Shown here in pieces: positions 9,533-18,088 of a stretch of 64,000 nt of DNA (positions are counted from its first letter, which is position 1; the number at the start of each line of letters is the position of its first letter). This stretch comes from Salinibacterium sp. G-O1 (GTDB taxonomy: Bacteria > Actinomycetota > Actinomycetes > Actinomycetales > Microbacteriaceae): contig NZ_JASISV010000003.1 in assembly GCF_030063305.1 (NCBI RefSeq), positions 300,850-364,849 on the forward strand, in the 5' to 3' direction. The notes beneath the pieces are model-generated. The model was given only the letters and a program-made list of their open reading frames with translations, was not told where the DNA came from and made no database searches. The position numbers and the translations under genes are program-made.

Positions 9533-9609
9533 GCAACGCTCGCGATGCCCGGTATAGTGGATTCCTCAGGTCAGGGCGGCCCTGTCCATCAGATGGAGCA
9601 GGGAAATAG

Positions 9610-11082
9610 ATGACCGAGCAGGTGCGGGTGAGCAGGTCGCGTGTGGCGCGCGACTGGCGTGACCGCTACGCATACCGGTTGGTCATCACCGACGCGCTCG
9701 TGCTGATCTGGGTCGTCTTCGGAGTGCAGATCGCGTGGTTCGGCATCACCGTCGCCGACGTGCAATTTCGAGGCGACTTTCACGAGGTTGCGCTCAACTA
9801 CACCGTCGTGTCGGTGGCGATCATCGGCTGCTGGATGCTCGCGCTGAGCATGTACGGAACGCGTGGCTATCGCGTGGTGGGCACCGGCAGCACCGAATAC
9901 AAGTTGATCGCCGATGCCACCCTGCGCCTGTTCGGACTGCTGGCTATCGTGTCATTCCTTTTTCAAGTCGAGTTCGCCCGCGGCTACATTCTCATCGCCT
10001 TCCCGATGGGGCTCCTCGTGCTGATGTTCTCCCGCTGGATGTGGCGGCAGTGGCTGGGCGCCCAGCGCGCGGATGGCAACTACTCGTCGACCGTGCTGCT
10101 GATCGGGTCTGAATCGTCTGCGCTGCACTTCGCAACGGAGCTGGCTCGGTATCCGCGGGCGGGGTATCGGGTCGTCGGTGCCTGCGTGCCACGGGGACAA
10201 CTCGCCGATACTCTGCCGGGCACGCTCGTCCCCGTGTACGGCGATGTCAACAGCCTCCACGACGCGCTGGCAGCGAGTGGCGCCGACACGGTTGTGATCA
10301 CCAGCAGCGCAGAACTGCCTCCGCAAAAGCTGCGCGAACTCAGCTGGTCGCTTGAGCCCGGCCGCCAGCATCTGGTGATGGCCCCGGCGCTCACGGATGT
10401 CGGTGGCCCCCGCATCCACACCCGCCCGGTGGCGGGCCTTCCGCTCATCCATGTCGAAACGCCGCGGTACGAAGGTTTCAAAAATTTCGCGAAGCGCGCG
10501 TTCGACATCGTGGGTTCGGCGCTGCTCATCGCGATCGGGTCGCCGATCCTGGCGGGCATCGCGGTGGCCGTGCGGTTGGGCACCTTCGGCCCGGTTCTCT
10601 TCCGCCAGGAGAGGGTGGGCATCGGCGGCACCACCTTCACGATGCTCAAGTTCAGATCCATGGTCACCGACGCCGAAGAGCGTCTGGAGGCTTTGCGGGA
10701 TCAGGACCGCGCTGCAGGCAACAGTGTCATGTTCAAGATGAAGAATGACCCCCGTGTCACACCGATCGGTGCGTTCATGCGTCGGTTCAGCCTCGACGAA
10801 CTGCCTCAGCTCTTCAATGTGTTCCGCGGCAACATGTCGTTGGTCGGCCCTCGTCCACCTCTCGCGCGGGAGGTTGATGTTTATGAGAATCACGTGCATC
10901 GCAGGTTCCTTGTGAAGCCGGGTATCACCGGGCTCTGGCAGGTGAGCGGCCGCTCCAACCTGTCATGGGAAGACACTGTTCGTCTCGACCTCTACTACGT
11001 AGAAAACTGGTCGATGACGGGCGACCTGATGATCCTGTGGCGCACGGCACGTGCCGTGCTGGGTCGAGCAGGCGCCTACTAG
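9610..11082 (+). CDS. Undecaprenyl-phosphate sugar-1-phosphate transferase (polyprenyl glycosylphosphotransferase)
   Basis: The 490-residue enzyme starts exopolysaccharide repeat-unit synthesis by moving a hexose-1-phosphate from a nucleotide sugar to undecaprenyl phosphate in the membrane. Four N-terminal transmembrane helices (about residues 20-140) precede a CoA-binding-like domain. A fifth helix (about 300-320) leads into the catalytic domain with KFRSM, DELPQLFNV, GPRPPL and PGITGLWQVSGRS motifs, all intact. The ATG is preceded by AGGGA. A TATAGT hexamer at 9552-9557 may give this gene its own promoter. Confidence 0.93.
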   Translation: MTEQVRVSRSRVARDWRDRYAYRLVITDALVLIWVVFGVQIAWFGITVADVQFRGDFHEVALNYTVVSVAIIGCWMLALSMYGTRGYRVVGTGSTEYKLIADATLRLFGLLAIVSFLFQVEFARGYILIAFPMGLLVLMFSRWMWRQWLGAQRADGNYSSTVLLIGSESSALHFATELARYPRAGYRVVGACVPRGQLADTLPGTLVPVYGDVNSLHDALAASGADTVVITSSAELPPQKLRELSWSLEPGRQHLVMAPALTDVGGPRIHTRPVAGLPLIHVETPRYEGFKNFAKRAFDIVGSALLIAIGSPILAGIAVAVRLGTFGPVLFRQERVGIGGTTFTMLKFRSMVTDAEERLEALRDQDRAAGNSVMFKMKNDPRVTPIGAFMRRFSLDELPQLFNVFRGNMSLVGPRPPLAREVDVYENHVHRRFLVKPGITGLWQVSGRSNLSWEDTVRLDLYYVENWSMTGDLMILWRTARAVLGRAGAY

Positions 11083-11173
11083 CGGGGCAGCGCCGCGTCG
11101 GGGGAGCGCTATTATCGGCAACTGGACCGCTCGCTGCGAAGCGTCAGCACGCACTGCCCACTGAAGAGGATCA

Positions 11174-12976
11174 ATGCCGAGTCATACGACACCGATCAGA
11201 ACGCGTTCCCGGTCTCGTCGCCGTCGCCGTGCCAAGATGTGGGTGCCGATTGTCGTTGGGGTTGCCGTTGCACTGGTCGCGATCACTGCGTGGATCGGAA
11301 TTCGCGGGTTCCTCGCTAAAGGCGAGTTGGAGGCTGCTGTCCCCCTCGCGGGAGTGGTTCAGAGCGAGCTCATCGCCGGTGATGCCGCAGCCGCACAAAA
11401 AACTTTCGCAAGCCTTGACCAGCACGCCAGCGCGGCCGCCTCTCTGACAAGTGATCCGATCTGGCGATTCGGCGAAATTGTGCCTTTCGTGGGGCCCAAC
11501 CTCACCGTTGTCCGGGAGCTTGCGAGCGTCGTCAATCAGGTGTCTGGACAGGCGATCAAGCCGCTCGTTAGTGCTGCTGGTCACCTTGACGTCGGCAGCT
11601 TCAAACCCGTCGACGGCACAATTCAGTTGCAGCCGCTCATGGATGCGGCGCCCGACATCAGCGCTGCCGCGGAGGCCCTCGCCAGCGCGAACGACCGGGT
11701 CGTGGCGATCGACGCGTCGGCCAGCATCCCGCTGTTGCAGGCGGCTGCCGTGCAGCTTCAGGATGCGGTACTCGAAGCAAACGAGGTGGCCTTGAGCGTC
11801 GACCGCGCGGTGCAACTTCTTCCCGCCATGCTGGGCGCCGACGGCGCGCGAAATTACCTCGTGCTCTTCCAAAATCCCGCAGAGTTGCGCTCCGGCGGCG
11901 GAATACCTGGAGCTCTGGCGCTGGTGCACACCGATGGCGGGCGCATCGATCTCGTGCAACAGGCGTCGTCCACCGATTTCCCTGCCTTCGAGGCCCCGGT
12001 GCTTGATGTGCCGACCGACACCCGCGGGATCTACGGAGACACCATCGGGCAGTACATCCAAAATGTGACCCTCACGCCACGCTTCCCGATCACGGCAGAC
12101 CTTGCGCGGGAGATGTGGAAACGCCAGTTCGGGGTCGACGTCGATGGGGTGTTGTCGGCAGACCCGGTGATGCTTGCGTATCTTCTGGAAGCCACTGGTC
12201 CGGTGGACGTCGGCGCGGGCGAGCAACTCACCTCAGAGAATGCGGTGCGGGTGCTGCTGAGCGATGTCTATGCGCGGTACACAGTGCCGTCAGACCAGGA
12301 CGCGTTCTTTGCGGCCGCGGCGGCCGCCGTGTTCTCGAAGCTGTCAAGCGGACAGTTGGATGCCCCGAAACTGATTTCCGCTGTGACACGCGCCGGCGCT
12401 GAGGGTCGTGCGCTCATCTGGAGCGCCCGCCCGGAGGAACAGACACTGCTGGCCGGCACCACGCTCGCCGGCGAGTTGCCCGTGAGTGACAGTGACACAC
12501 AGCACTTCGGGGTCTACCTCAACGACGGCACCGGTTCGAAGATGGATTACTACCTAACGCCTGAGCTAAAGGTCGGGCAGGCGGTTTGCCGTAACGATGG
12601 CCTAGTCACGATCGCCACCCAACTGACACTCACCAGCACCGCGCCGGCCGACGCCGCCACGTCTCTGCCCGGGTATGTGACCGGGGCAGGAGCGTTCGGA
12701 GTGCCCCCCGGCATCATTCGCACCGTCGTTCGCATTTACGGCCCACCGGGCTCGGTGAACCTCGGCGCCACCTCACCGGCCGAAGGGTTCGCGATGTATC
12801 TGGCCGAGGACGACACCTACCCCGTCACGATCTTTACGATCGACCTCGCGCCGGGCGAGAGTGTCACCGCGACGACGACGATGCTGGCTCCGGCCAGGTT
12901 CGCGGGAGAGGTTGCCGCGGTTATTACTCCGGGAATTAATACGCCCGAAACATCACAAATGCTCATGACGTGCTGA
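11174..12976 (+). CDS. DUF4012 domain membrane protein
   Basis: The 600-residue protein has an Arg-rich N-terminus, one transmembrane helix (about residues 21-45) and a large extracytoplasmic DUF4012 domain. The domain contains the conserved NYLVLFQNPAELRSGGGIPGA block near residue 230 and a Gly/Pro-rich beta-sheet end. DUF4012 proteins are common beside exopolysaccharide and surface-polymer genes in actinobacteria, and their biochemical role is not established. GAGGATC stands just before the ATG. It ends the block of autokinase, phosphatase, Asp-box protein and sugar transferase, all in one direction with short gaps. Confidence 0.85.
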   Translation: MPSHTTPIRTRSRSRRRRRAKMWVPIVVGVAVALVAITAWIGIRGFLAKGELEAAVPLAGVVQSELIAGDAAAAQKTFASLDQHASAAASLTSDPIWRFGEIVPFVGPNLTVVRELASVVNQVSGQAIKPLVSAAGHLDVGSFKPVDGTIQLQPLMDAAPDISAAAEALASANDRVVAIDASASIPLLQAAAVQLQDAVLEANEVALSVDRAVQLLPAMLGADGARNYLVLFQNPAELRSGGGIPGALALVHTDGGRIDLVQQASSTDFPAFEAPVLDVPTDTRGIYGDTIGQYIQNVTLTPRFPITADLAREMWKRQFGVDVDGVLSADPVMLAYLLEATGPVDVGAGEQLTSENAVRVLLSDVYARYTVPSDQDAFFAAAAAAVFSKLSSGQLDAPKLISAVTRAGAEGRALIWSARPEEQTLLAGTTLAGELPVSDSDTQHFGVYLNDGTGSKMDYYLTPELKVGQAVCRNDGLVTIATQLTLTSTAPADAATSLPGYVTGAGAFGVPPGIIRTVVRIYGPPGSVNLGATSPAEGFAMYLAEDDTYPVTIFTIDLAPGESVTATTTMLAPARFAGEVAAVITPGINTPETSQMLMTC

Positions 12977-13031
12977 TTTGCCCCTATAGTGAGTCAGTGT
13001 CATGTCGCTCAGTTGCGTGGCTTCACCATTC

Positions 13032-13047
13032 CTGAAATCAATTTCAG
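13032..13047. repeat. Palindrome in the leader of the LPXTG gene
   Basis: CTGAAAT and ATTTCAG form perfect 7-bp arms around a 2-bp centre. It lies between a TATAGT hexamer (12984-12989) and the ATG at 13078. It could be an operator or an mRNA hairpin. Confidence 0.4.
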
Positions 13048-13077
13048 CCATAGTTTGGCTCACAGCAAGGGGTTCAT

Positions 13078-13620
13078 ATGTTCAAGAAAGCTCTGGTGGT
13101 TGCCGTTCTCGCAACTGCAACAGTGCTCGCATTGCCGTTCGCCGCAGTAGCAGCAGACCCTTAGGTCGACCCGGCGAAGGTCGAGACCAGTGACTCCACG
13201 CCAGCTCCGGGCGAGCCCGTCACCATCACGTTCACCGACCTCGCGTTCGATTCGCTTGAGCCGGTCACCGGAACAGTAGACGCCGACTCGCCTGCCACGA
13301 TCGCGATCATTAAGACCGCCGTACAGGGCAGTGTCACGAAGACCTCCTCCGCCACCGGCGCCGTGGCCTTCACGGTCACCGGCGCAGCTGCCGGCTCGTA
13401 CCGCGTCACCGCCACCGGGCAGACCTCGGGCACCGTCGGAGTCGCAACGTTCACTGTCGTGGCAGCAGACGCTGCAACCGGCAGCGGCTCAGCCCTGCCG
13501 AACACGGGCGCCGAGATCCCGACCCTGGCCATCTGGGTCGGCGCTGGCGCCCTCGCGCTCGGTGTCGCACTCGTGCTGGTCATGACGATCTCGCGTCGTC
13601 GCAGCAACAACGCCTCGTAA
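13078..13620 (+). pseudogene. LPXTG-type cell-wall-anchored protein gene interrupted by an amber codon
   Basis: ATG 13078, with AAGGGG six bases upstream, opens a frame that encodes a clean Sec signal peptide (MFKKALVVAVLATATVLAL, cut near AVAADP). It meets TAG at 13162-13164 after 28 codons. The same frame then runs open for 151 codons: a Thr/Val-rich Ig-like domain (about residues 30-137), a sortase signal LPNTG, a hydrophobic helix and an RRR tail. Translated through the TAG, the protein is a complete 180-residue sortase substrate. The TAG would revert to CAG (Gln) by one C-to-T change. It may be a recent pseudogene, a readthrough gene or a base error. A terminator hairpin follows. Confidence 0.75.
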
Positions 13621-13637
13621 CTGCTTTTCTAGACATC

Positions 13638-13682
13638 AGCCCCGATCGAGCGCTCCCGAACCCAGGGTGCCAGGTCGGGGCT
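13638..13682 (+). terminator. Hairpin terminator after the LPXTG gene
   Basis: AGCCCCGA and TCGGGGCT form 8-bp arms around a 29-base loop, and TTGTCGT follows. It ends the exopolysaccharide/LPXTG transcript. Confidence 0.55.
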
Positions 13683-13800
13683 TTGTCGTGCCCGAAAGCA
13701 CCACTGTCAAGCCCTCGCGGGCACTCAAATGCCCGACCTATGGTGGAAATGCGAGCCACTGCTCGCGACACCACTGAAGTCAACATTTGAGGAGATAGAC

Positions 13801-14016
13801 ATGGGATTCATGGATGACGCCAAAGATGCAGCCGAAGCCACCGGCAAGAAGATCGGCGAGGCGGCCGATGACACCAAGGAGCGCATCAGCGACAAAGTCG
13901 ACGAGGTGCAGGCAGACGCGGAGGTGAGGCGCGCCGAGGGTGACGTCAAGCGCGCAGAAGCCGAGCGGGATGTCACGCACGCCAAGAACGACTTCAAGGA
14001 GAACCTGCGCGACTAG
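13801..14016 (+). CDS. Small charged helical protein (CsbD/LEA-like)
   Basis: The 71-residue protein is almost entirely predicted amphipathic helix rich in Ala, Glu, Asp and Lys, with heptad-like stretches (KKIGEAADDTKERISDKVDE) and no hydrophobic core or Cys. It resembles CsbD or late-embryogenesis-abundant stress proteins in composition, but no family motif decides this. ATG 13801 has a strong GAGGAG six bases upstream. It stands alone between two hairpins, so it is probably monocistronic and well expressed. Confidence 0.7.
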   Translation: MGFMDDAKDAAEATGKKIGEAADDTKERISDKVDEVQADAEVRRAEGDVKRAEAERDVTHAKNDFKENLRD

Positions 14017-14034
14017 CAGGCGATTGGTGTGACC

Positions 14035-14062
14035 GTGGGAGCTGCCTCAGGGTGGCTCCCAC
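14035..14062 (+). terminator. Hairpin after the small helical protein gene
   Basis: GTGGGAGC and GCTCCCAC are perfect 8-bp arms around a 12-base loop, 18 bp after the stop codon. No T-run follows. Confidence 0.5.
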
Positions 14063-14083
14063 CCTCATGTGAGGCTTCATCGT

Positions 14084-14089
14084 TAAGCT
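14084..14089 (+). promoter_or_regulatory. -10 element (leaderless) of the alpha/beta hydrolase gene
   Basis: TAAGCT ends six bases before ATG 14096. There is no Shine-Dalgarno sequence. Confidence 0.45.
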
Positions 14090-14095
14090 GTGCTC

Positions 14096-14893
14096 ATGGG
14101 TTGGTGGAGCACGGTGGTCGAGAAGGTGCGCCCCGCCACGGCGCCTATGCTCAACATCGCCGGAGACGTGGGGGATGGCCCCGTCATCATCCTGATTCAC
14201 GGCATCGCCTCCTCGGCCGCCACCTTCAAACGACTCGTGCCCCTGCTGTCTGACCGCTACCGCTGCATCTCGATCGAGCTTCTCGGGTTCGGCGACTCGC
14301 CCGCCCCGGCCCGCGCCACCTACACGGTCGAAGAGCACGTCGCGGCGATCCACCGCACGATCCGCTCCCTGCGGCTGAAGGCGCCCTTCCTTCTGATGGG
14401 CCATTCCCTGGGAAGCCTGCTCTCGGCCAGATACACGGCAGTGCATCCCGAACACGTCTCCCGGCTGGTACTCATCAGCCCGCCGGTGTACCTGTCACCC
14501 GCCGAAATCGGGGATCCGCGTTCACGACGGAGGGCGGGCAGGTACTTGCGCGTTTACGAGTTCATGCGGTCGAACAAGGAGTTCACGATCGGAAGCACCG
14601 AGAGAATCGCGAGCTTCTTCCAGCTGGAGGATGTGCTGGAGGTGTCCGAGCGTAACTGGACCCCGTTCATCCTGAGCCTGCAAAATTGCATCGAGTCTCA
14701 GACCACCGTGAGCGACATCGCCGCGGTCAGGGTGCCGATCGATGTCGTGTACGGCACGCTCGACCCGTTCATCAACCCAGACACCATGGGCATCATCGAG
14801 CAGATGAGGCACGTCACCATGCACAGGGTCGAGTTGAACGATCACCTCGTGCGCAAGCGGCTCGCCACCGCCGTCGCGACGGTCGTCACCTAA
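14096..14893 (+). CDS. Alpha/beta hydrolase
   Basis: The 265-residue soluble protein has the alpha/beta-hydrolase layout: oxyanion loop ILIHGIASS (about residues 31-39), the GFGDSP turn, the nucleophile elbow GHSLGS (Ser near residue 104), a YGTLDPF acid motif and a late NDHLV segment with the catalytic His. The substrate is unknown. A GTG two codons upstream (14090) is possible, but ATG 14096 fits the leaderless -10. The gene converges on the MFS gene, and the stop codons overlap in CTAA. Confidence 0.85.
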   Translation: MGWWSTVVEKVRPATAPMLNIAGDVGDGPVIILIHGIASSAATFKRLVPLLSDRYRCISIELLGFGDSPAPARATYTVEEHVAAIHRTIRSLRLKAPFLLMGHSLGSLLSARYTAVHPEHVSRLVLISPPVYLSPAEIGDPRSRRRAGRYLRVYEFMRSNKEFTIGSTERIASFFQLEDVLEVSERNWTPFILSLQNCIESQTTVSDIAAVRVPIDVVYGTLDPFINPDTMGIIEQMRHVTMHRVELNDHLVRKRLATAVATVVT

Positions 14894-16122
14894 CTGTCGA
14901 CGGGCTCCGTAACCCGCGTCGGGTCGGGCAGCACCACATGTGGCCGCCTCAGCATCGCATTCAGGATGCCGCAGCCGCCGACCAGCACGGCCGCGGCGCC
15001 GCACACCAGAAGTCCCGCCCACGCGCCGCCCTGGTTGATCGACTCACCCGAGACCGTCGCCCCGATGGTTACACCGAGCGACAGTGCCACACTCGGCCAG
15101 GCCATCGCCGTGGTGATCTCGGAACGGTCGACGATGATCTCGATCAACGATGAGCCGGAGATGAGCACGGGGGTCGTCACCAGTCCGGCGGCGAAGCTGA
15201 TGACGGCGAGCGTCGGAATGTCACGCACCACCAACAGCAGCGGAACGACGAGGCCGAAGGCGATGGAGGCGAACAGCACGCGTCTGATGGGCGACCACGC
15301 CCCGCTGATCGCTCCAAACACCAGCCCGGAGGCGACACTGCCGACCGCAAGCGCCGCGAGCAAGACTCCCGCAAGCGCCGGGCTGCCGGCCTCGCGGGCC
15401 ACCCCGACGGCGGTGAGGTCGACCGAGCCGAACATGAGCCCGACGCCGACATAGGCGGGCAGTAGTCCCACGATGCCCGCCGGCAGAAGGCCGCGCCGAC
15501 GCTGCGGTGAGCGCACCGCTGCAGGGGCGGTCGAGCGTTGGGCCAGCAGCACAGCGAGCCCCGTCACCGAGATGGCAACCCCGGTCGCCAGACCGAACGC
15601 CGGCGAGATCAGACCCGCCAACAGGGTGACTACGGGTGGGCCGATCACGAAGGTGAACTCGTCGCCGACCGACTCGAGTGCGAGTGCCGTGTGCTTGTCG
15701 TGGGGTGAGCGCAGCAGGTGCACCCACCTGGCGCGGGCCAGCGTGCCGGCGTCGACAGAACTCGCGCCGACGAGAAACGCTGCCACGAACCACGTCCACG
15801 ATGGCGCGCCCAGCTGCACCACGGCGATGAGGCCGGCCGCGGAGACCACGGCGGTGACGATCGCGAGGGGCAGCACGGCACCCTGGCCCCTGGCGTCGGC
15901 CACGCGAGACCAGATTGGGCTGAGAAGGGCAGCGCCCAAAACGACGCAGCCAGAGACCGCTCCGGCCAGCGCGTAGTTGGAGCTGCTGTCGGCGATGAGC
16001 AGGATGGCACCGATCCCTGCCGTAGAGCGCATGATGCGGCCGAACCACGCGGCCAGCGAGAACCGCCAGGCGCCGGGGGTGGCGAGAATATCGAGATAGG
16101 GGCGAACCAACCGTCGGGTCAC
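14890..16122 (-). CDS. MFS transporter
   Basis: The 410-residue protein has about twelve hydrophobic helices in two halves, with the loop-2/3 type motif WSRVADARGQG after helix 2 and a GPPVVTLL segment in the middle helices. It resembles actinobacterial drug-efflux-type MFS proteins, and the substrate cannot be read. A GTG start at 16122 gives MTRRLVRPYLDIL. It is transcribed away from the aldo/keto reductase gene, so the two share the short intergenic region 16123-16225. Confidence 0.85.
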   Translation of the reverse strand: MTRRLVRPYLDILATPGAWRFSLAAWFGRIMRSTAGIGAILLIADSSSNYALAGAVSGCVVLGAALLSPIWSRVADARGQGAVLPLAIVTAVVSAAGLIAVVQLGAPSWTWFVAAFLVGASSVDAGTLARARWVHLLRSPHDKHTALALESVGDEFTFVIGPPVVTLLAGLISPAFGLATGVAISVTGLAVLLAQRSTAPAAVRSPQRRRGLLPAGIVGLLPAYVGVGLMFGSVDLTAVGVAREAGSPALAGVLLAALAVGSVASGLVFGAISGAWSPIRRVLFASIAFGLVVPLLLVVRDIPTLAVISFAAGLVTTPVLISGSSLIEIIVDRSEITTAMAWPSVALSLGVTIGATVSGESINQGGAWAGLLVCGAAAVLVGGCGILNAMLRRPHVVLPDPTRVTEPVDS

Positions 16123-16213
16123 GAGTGAGAGTCCATTCCTGGTCCGGCGAAGACGGGGAAGCCCGCCGGCTGCTCACCAGACCCGTCGATTCTATAGGGG
16201 CTGCCAGGCGTCG

Positions 16214-16219
16214 TATGGT
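16214..16219 (+). promoter_or_regulatory. -10 element (leaderless) of the aldo/keto reductase gene
   Basis: TATGGT ends six bases before ATG 16226. The intervening bases are all G and could also act as a ribosome-binding site. Confidence 0.4.
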
Positions 16220-16225
16220 GGGGGG

Positions 16226-17200
16226 ATGCGCACAACACCCGTCACCAGGCTCGGCCGTCCCGTCTCAGCGATCGGCCTCGGAACGTGGCAACTCGGCGCC
16301 GATTGGGGCGACGTCAGCGAGGCGGATGCCACGGCAATCCTCGAGGCGTCGGTCGCCGCTGGAGTGACCATCTTCGACACTGCCGATGTGTACGGTGACG
16401 GACGTAGCGAGCAGATCATCGGCCGCTTCGCAAAGTCGCACCCCGACGTGTTTATCGCCACCAAGATGGGTCGCCGCGCTGAGCAGACCGTTGAGAACTA
16501 CTCGATGGAAAATTTCAGGGCCTGGGCCGACCGTTCGCGCACCAACCTCGGCATGGACACCCTCGACCTGGTGCAGCTTCACTGCCCACCGAGTGCCGTC
16601 ATCGAGAGCGACGCCGTGTTCGACAACCTCGACGCCCTCGTCGCCGACGGCGTCATCGCGCGTTACGGCGTGAGCGTGGAGACCTCGGCCCAGGCGCTCG
16701 CGGCGATCGCCCGCCCCGGCGTGGCCAACGTGCAGATCATCCTGAATGCCTTCAGGCTCAAGCCATTGGATGCCGTGCTGCCGGCCGCGATCGACGCCGG
16801 TGTGGCAATCATCGCGCGGGTGCCTCTCGCCTCGGGCCTGCTGAGCGGCAAGTACACCAAGAACACGACCTTCGCCGCCGACGATCACCGCACGTACAAC
16901 CGCCACGGTGAAGCCTTCGATGTGGGGGAGACGTTCTCGGGGGTCGATTTCGAGAAGGGCGTGGCTGCCGCGCAGGAGTTCTCGGCGCTGGCAGAGGAGG
17001 CGGGACTTACCGCTCCGGTCGCAGCCCTTGCGTGGCTGTCACAGCTGCCCGGCGTCACCACGGTGATTCCCGGGGCGCGAAACGTTGCGCAGGCTGAGGC
17101 GAATGCCTCGGCGGGCGCCGTCGCACCGCTCGACCTCACTCCGCAGATTCGCGAGCTGTACGACCGGTACTTCCGCGCCGAGGTTCACGAGCGCTGGTAA
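16226..17200 (+). CDS. Aldo/keto reductase
   Basis: The 324-residue NADPH-dependent oxidoreductase has the AKR catalytic tetrad in context: Asp in FDTADVYG, Tyr in the same motif, Lys in ATKMGR and His in LVQLHCPP. GAGLEAVAR-type cofactor contacts are replaced by a late IPGARNVAQAEAN segment (about residues 280-292) that binds the NADPH adenine end. The substrate is unknown. It is a single gene flanked by a divergent MFS gene and a convergent lipoprotein gene. Confidence 0.9.
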   Translation: MRTTPVTRLGRPVSAIGLGTWQLGADWGDVSEADATAILEASVAAGVTIFDTADVYGDGRSEQIIGRFAKSHPDVFIATKMGRRAEQTVENYSMENFRAWADRSRTNLGMDTLDLVQLHCPPSAVIESDAVFDNLDALVADGVIARYGVSVETSAQALAAIARPGVANVQIILNAFRLKPLDAVLPAAIDAGVAIIARVPLASGLLSGKYTKNTTFAADDHRTYNRHGEAFDVGETFSGVDFEKGVAAAQEFSALAEEAGLTAPVAALAWLSQLPGVTTVIPGARNVAQAEANASAGAVAPLDLTPQIRELYDRYFRAEVHERW

Positions 17201-17209
17201 CACGCTGAG

Positions 17210-18088
17210 CTAACGCACCCCGCTCGTCGTCACGACTGACAGCCACGGGCCGGCCGGAACGTCCGCGGCGTCAACGAAGCGCCAGCTGATGCCGCCGGTC
17301 TCGCCATTGATGTCGGGAAAGTGCAGGCATCCGGTGATCGCCGGTGAGACATCCATACCGGCGCCACCGTAGCGTTGGTTCACCGGACGCGCGTCGTCCG
17401 AGCCGAAGACGTACGCGGAGTCGTGGTATTCGCCGGGGCCGGCATCCTGAATCTGGCCGTAGCAGGTGTGGCCCTCGCGGTGCAGTTCGACCCAGCGATT
17501 CTTGAGGTAGCTGAAGTTACTGTCTCCGCGGTGAAGCGAGTATGCAGGCTCCAGGGCCCACGGTATGACCGAATCGCGATTTGCGAACCCCGTGCTGTCG
17601 TTGATGTCGTCGTAGGGCAGGTCGAGATAGAACGGGTTCTCGAGCGGTGTCATCGACGTCGGGAAGTAGCCGTTGGCGGCGGTGCGAGCTTCGGTCTCGC
17701 ATCCACCGTTGACGACCCTGCCGTCGCAGCCGCCGTAGCTGCCCAGCCAGTTTGAGTCGAAGGTCGACAACTCCTGGCTGCCGTCGGCGGCACTCGCGTC
17801 GAAGATTTCGCCCACCCAGAAGGTCGTTGACACGATGCCTGTGTGCCACGGATACGACGACACCGGTGGTGCGGGCACGATGGGCTCCTCGGGTGGCGGC
17901 GGCAGGGGTGTCGGTGTCGGTGTGGCGGTCGGTGCAGATGTGGTGGGCCTGGGGGGAGCGGTGGATGCTTCCCGTGCAGACGGTGCGCCCACGCACCCTG
18001 CGAGAGCGGCGAGCAGGCACACCCCAAGAGCAGCGCTCACCGTATGACGGGTGCGCGCTGCTCTCGGTCTGGGTGTGCGTTGGGTCAC
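17210..18088 (-). CDS. Secreted lipoprotein of unknown function
   Basis: The 292-residue protein has a signal peptide with a lipobox LAGC, a Pro/Thr-rich linker (about residues 38-75) and a globular domain (about 78-292) with four Cys and many aromatic residues. Notable segments are [47 protein letters not shown] and [14 protein letters not shown]. The last has some resemblance to the DLSP strand of double-psi beta-barrels (RlpA/expansin type), but this is weak. Its start overlaps the stop of the polysaccharide deacetylase gene by 4 bp, so the two are translationally coupled, which suggests a cell-wall or exopolymer role. Confidence 0.72.
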   Translation of the reverse strand: MTQRTPRPRAARTRHTVSAALGVCLLAALAGCVGAPSAREASTAPPRPTTSAPTATPTPTPLPPPPEEPIVPAPPVSSYPWHTGIVSTTFWVGEIFDASAADGSQELSTFDSNWLGSYGGCDGRVVNGGCETEARTAANGYFPTSMTPLENPFYLDLPYDDINDSTGFANRDSVIPWALEPAYSLHRGDSNFSYLKNRWVELHREGHTCYGQIQDAGPGEYHDSAYVFGSDDARPVNQRYGGAGMDVSPAITGCLHFPDINGETGGISWRFVDAADVPAGPWLSVVTTSGVR

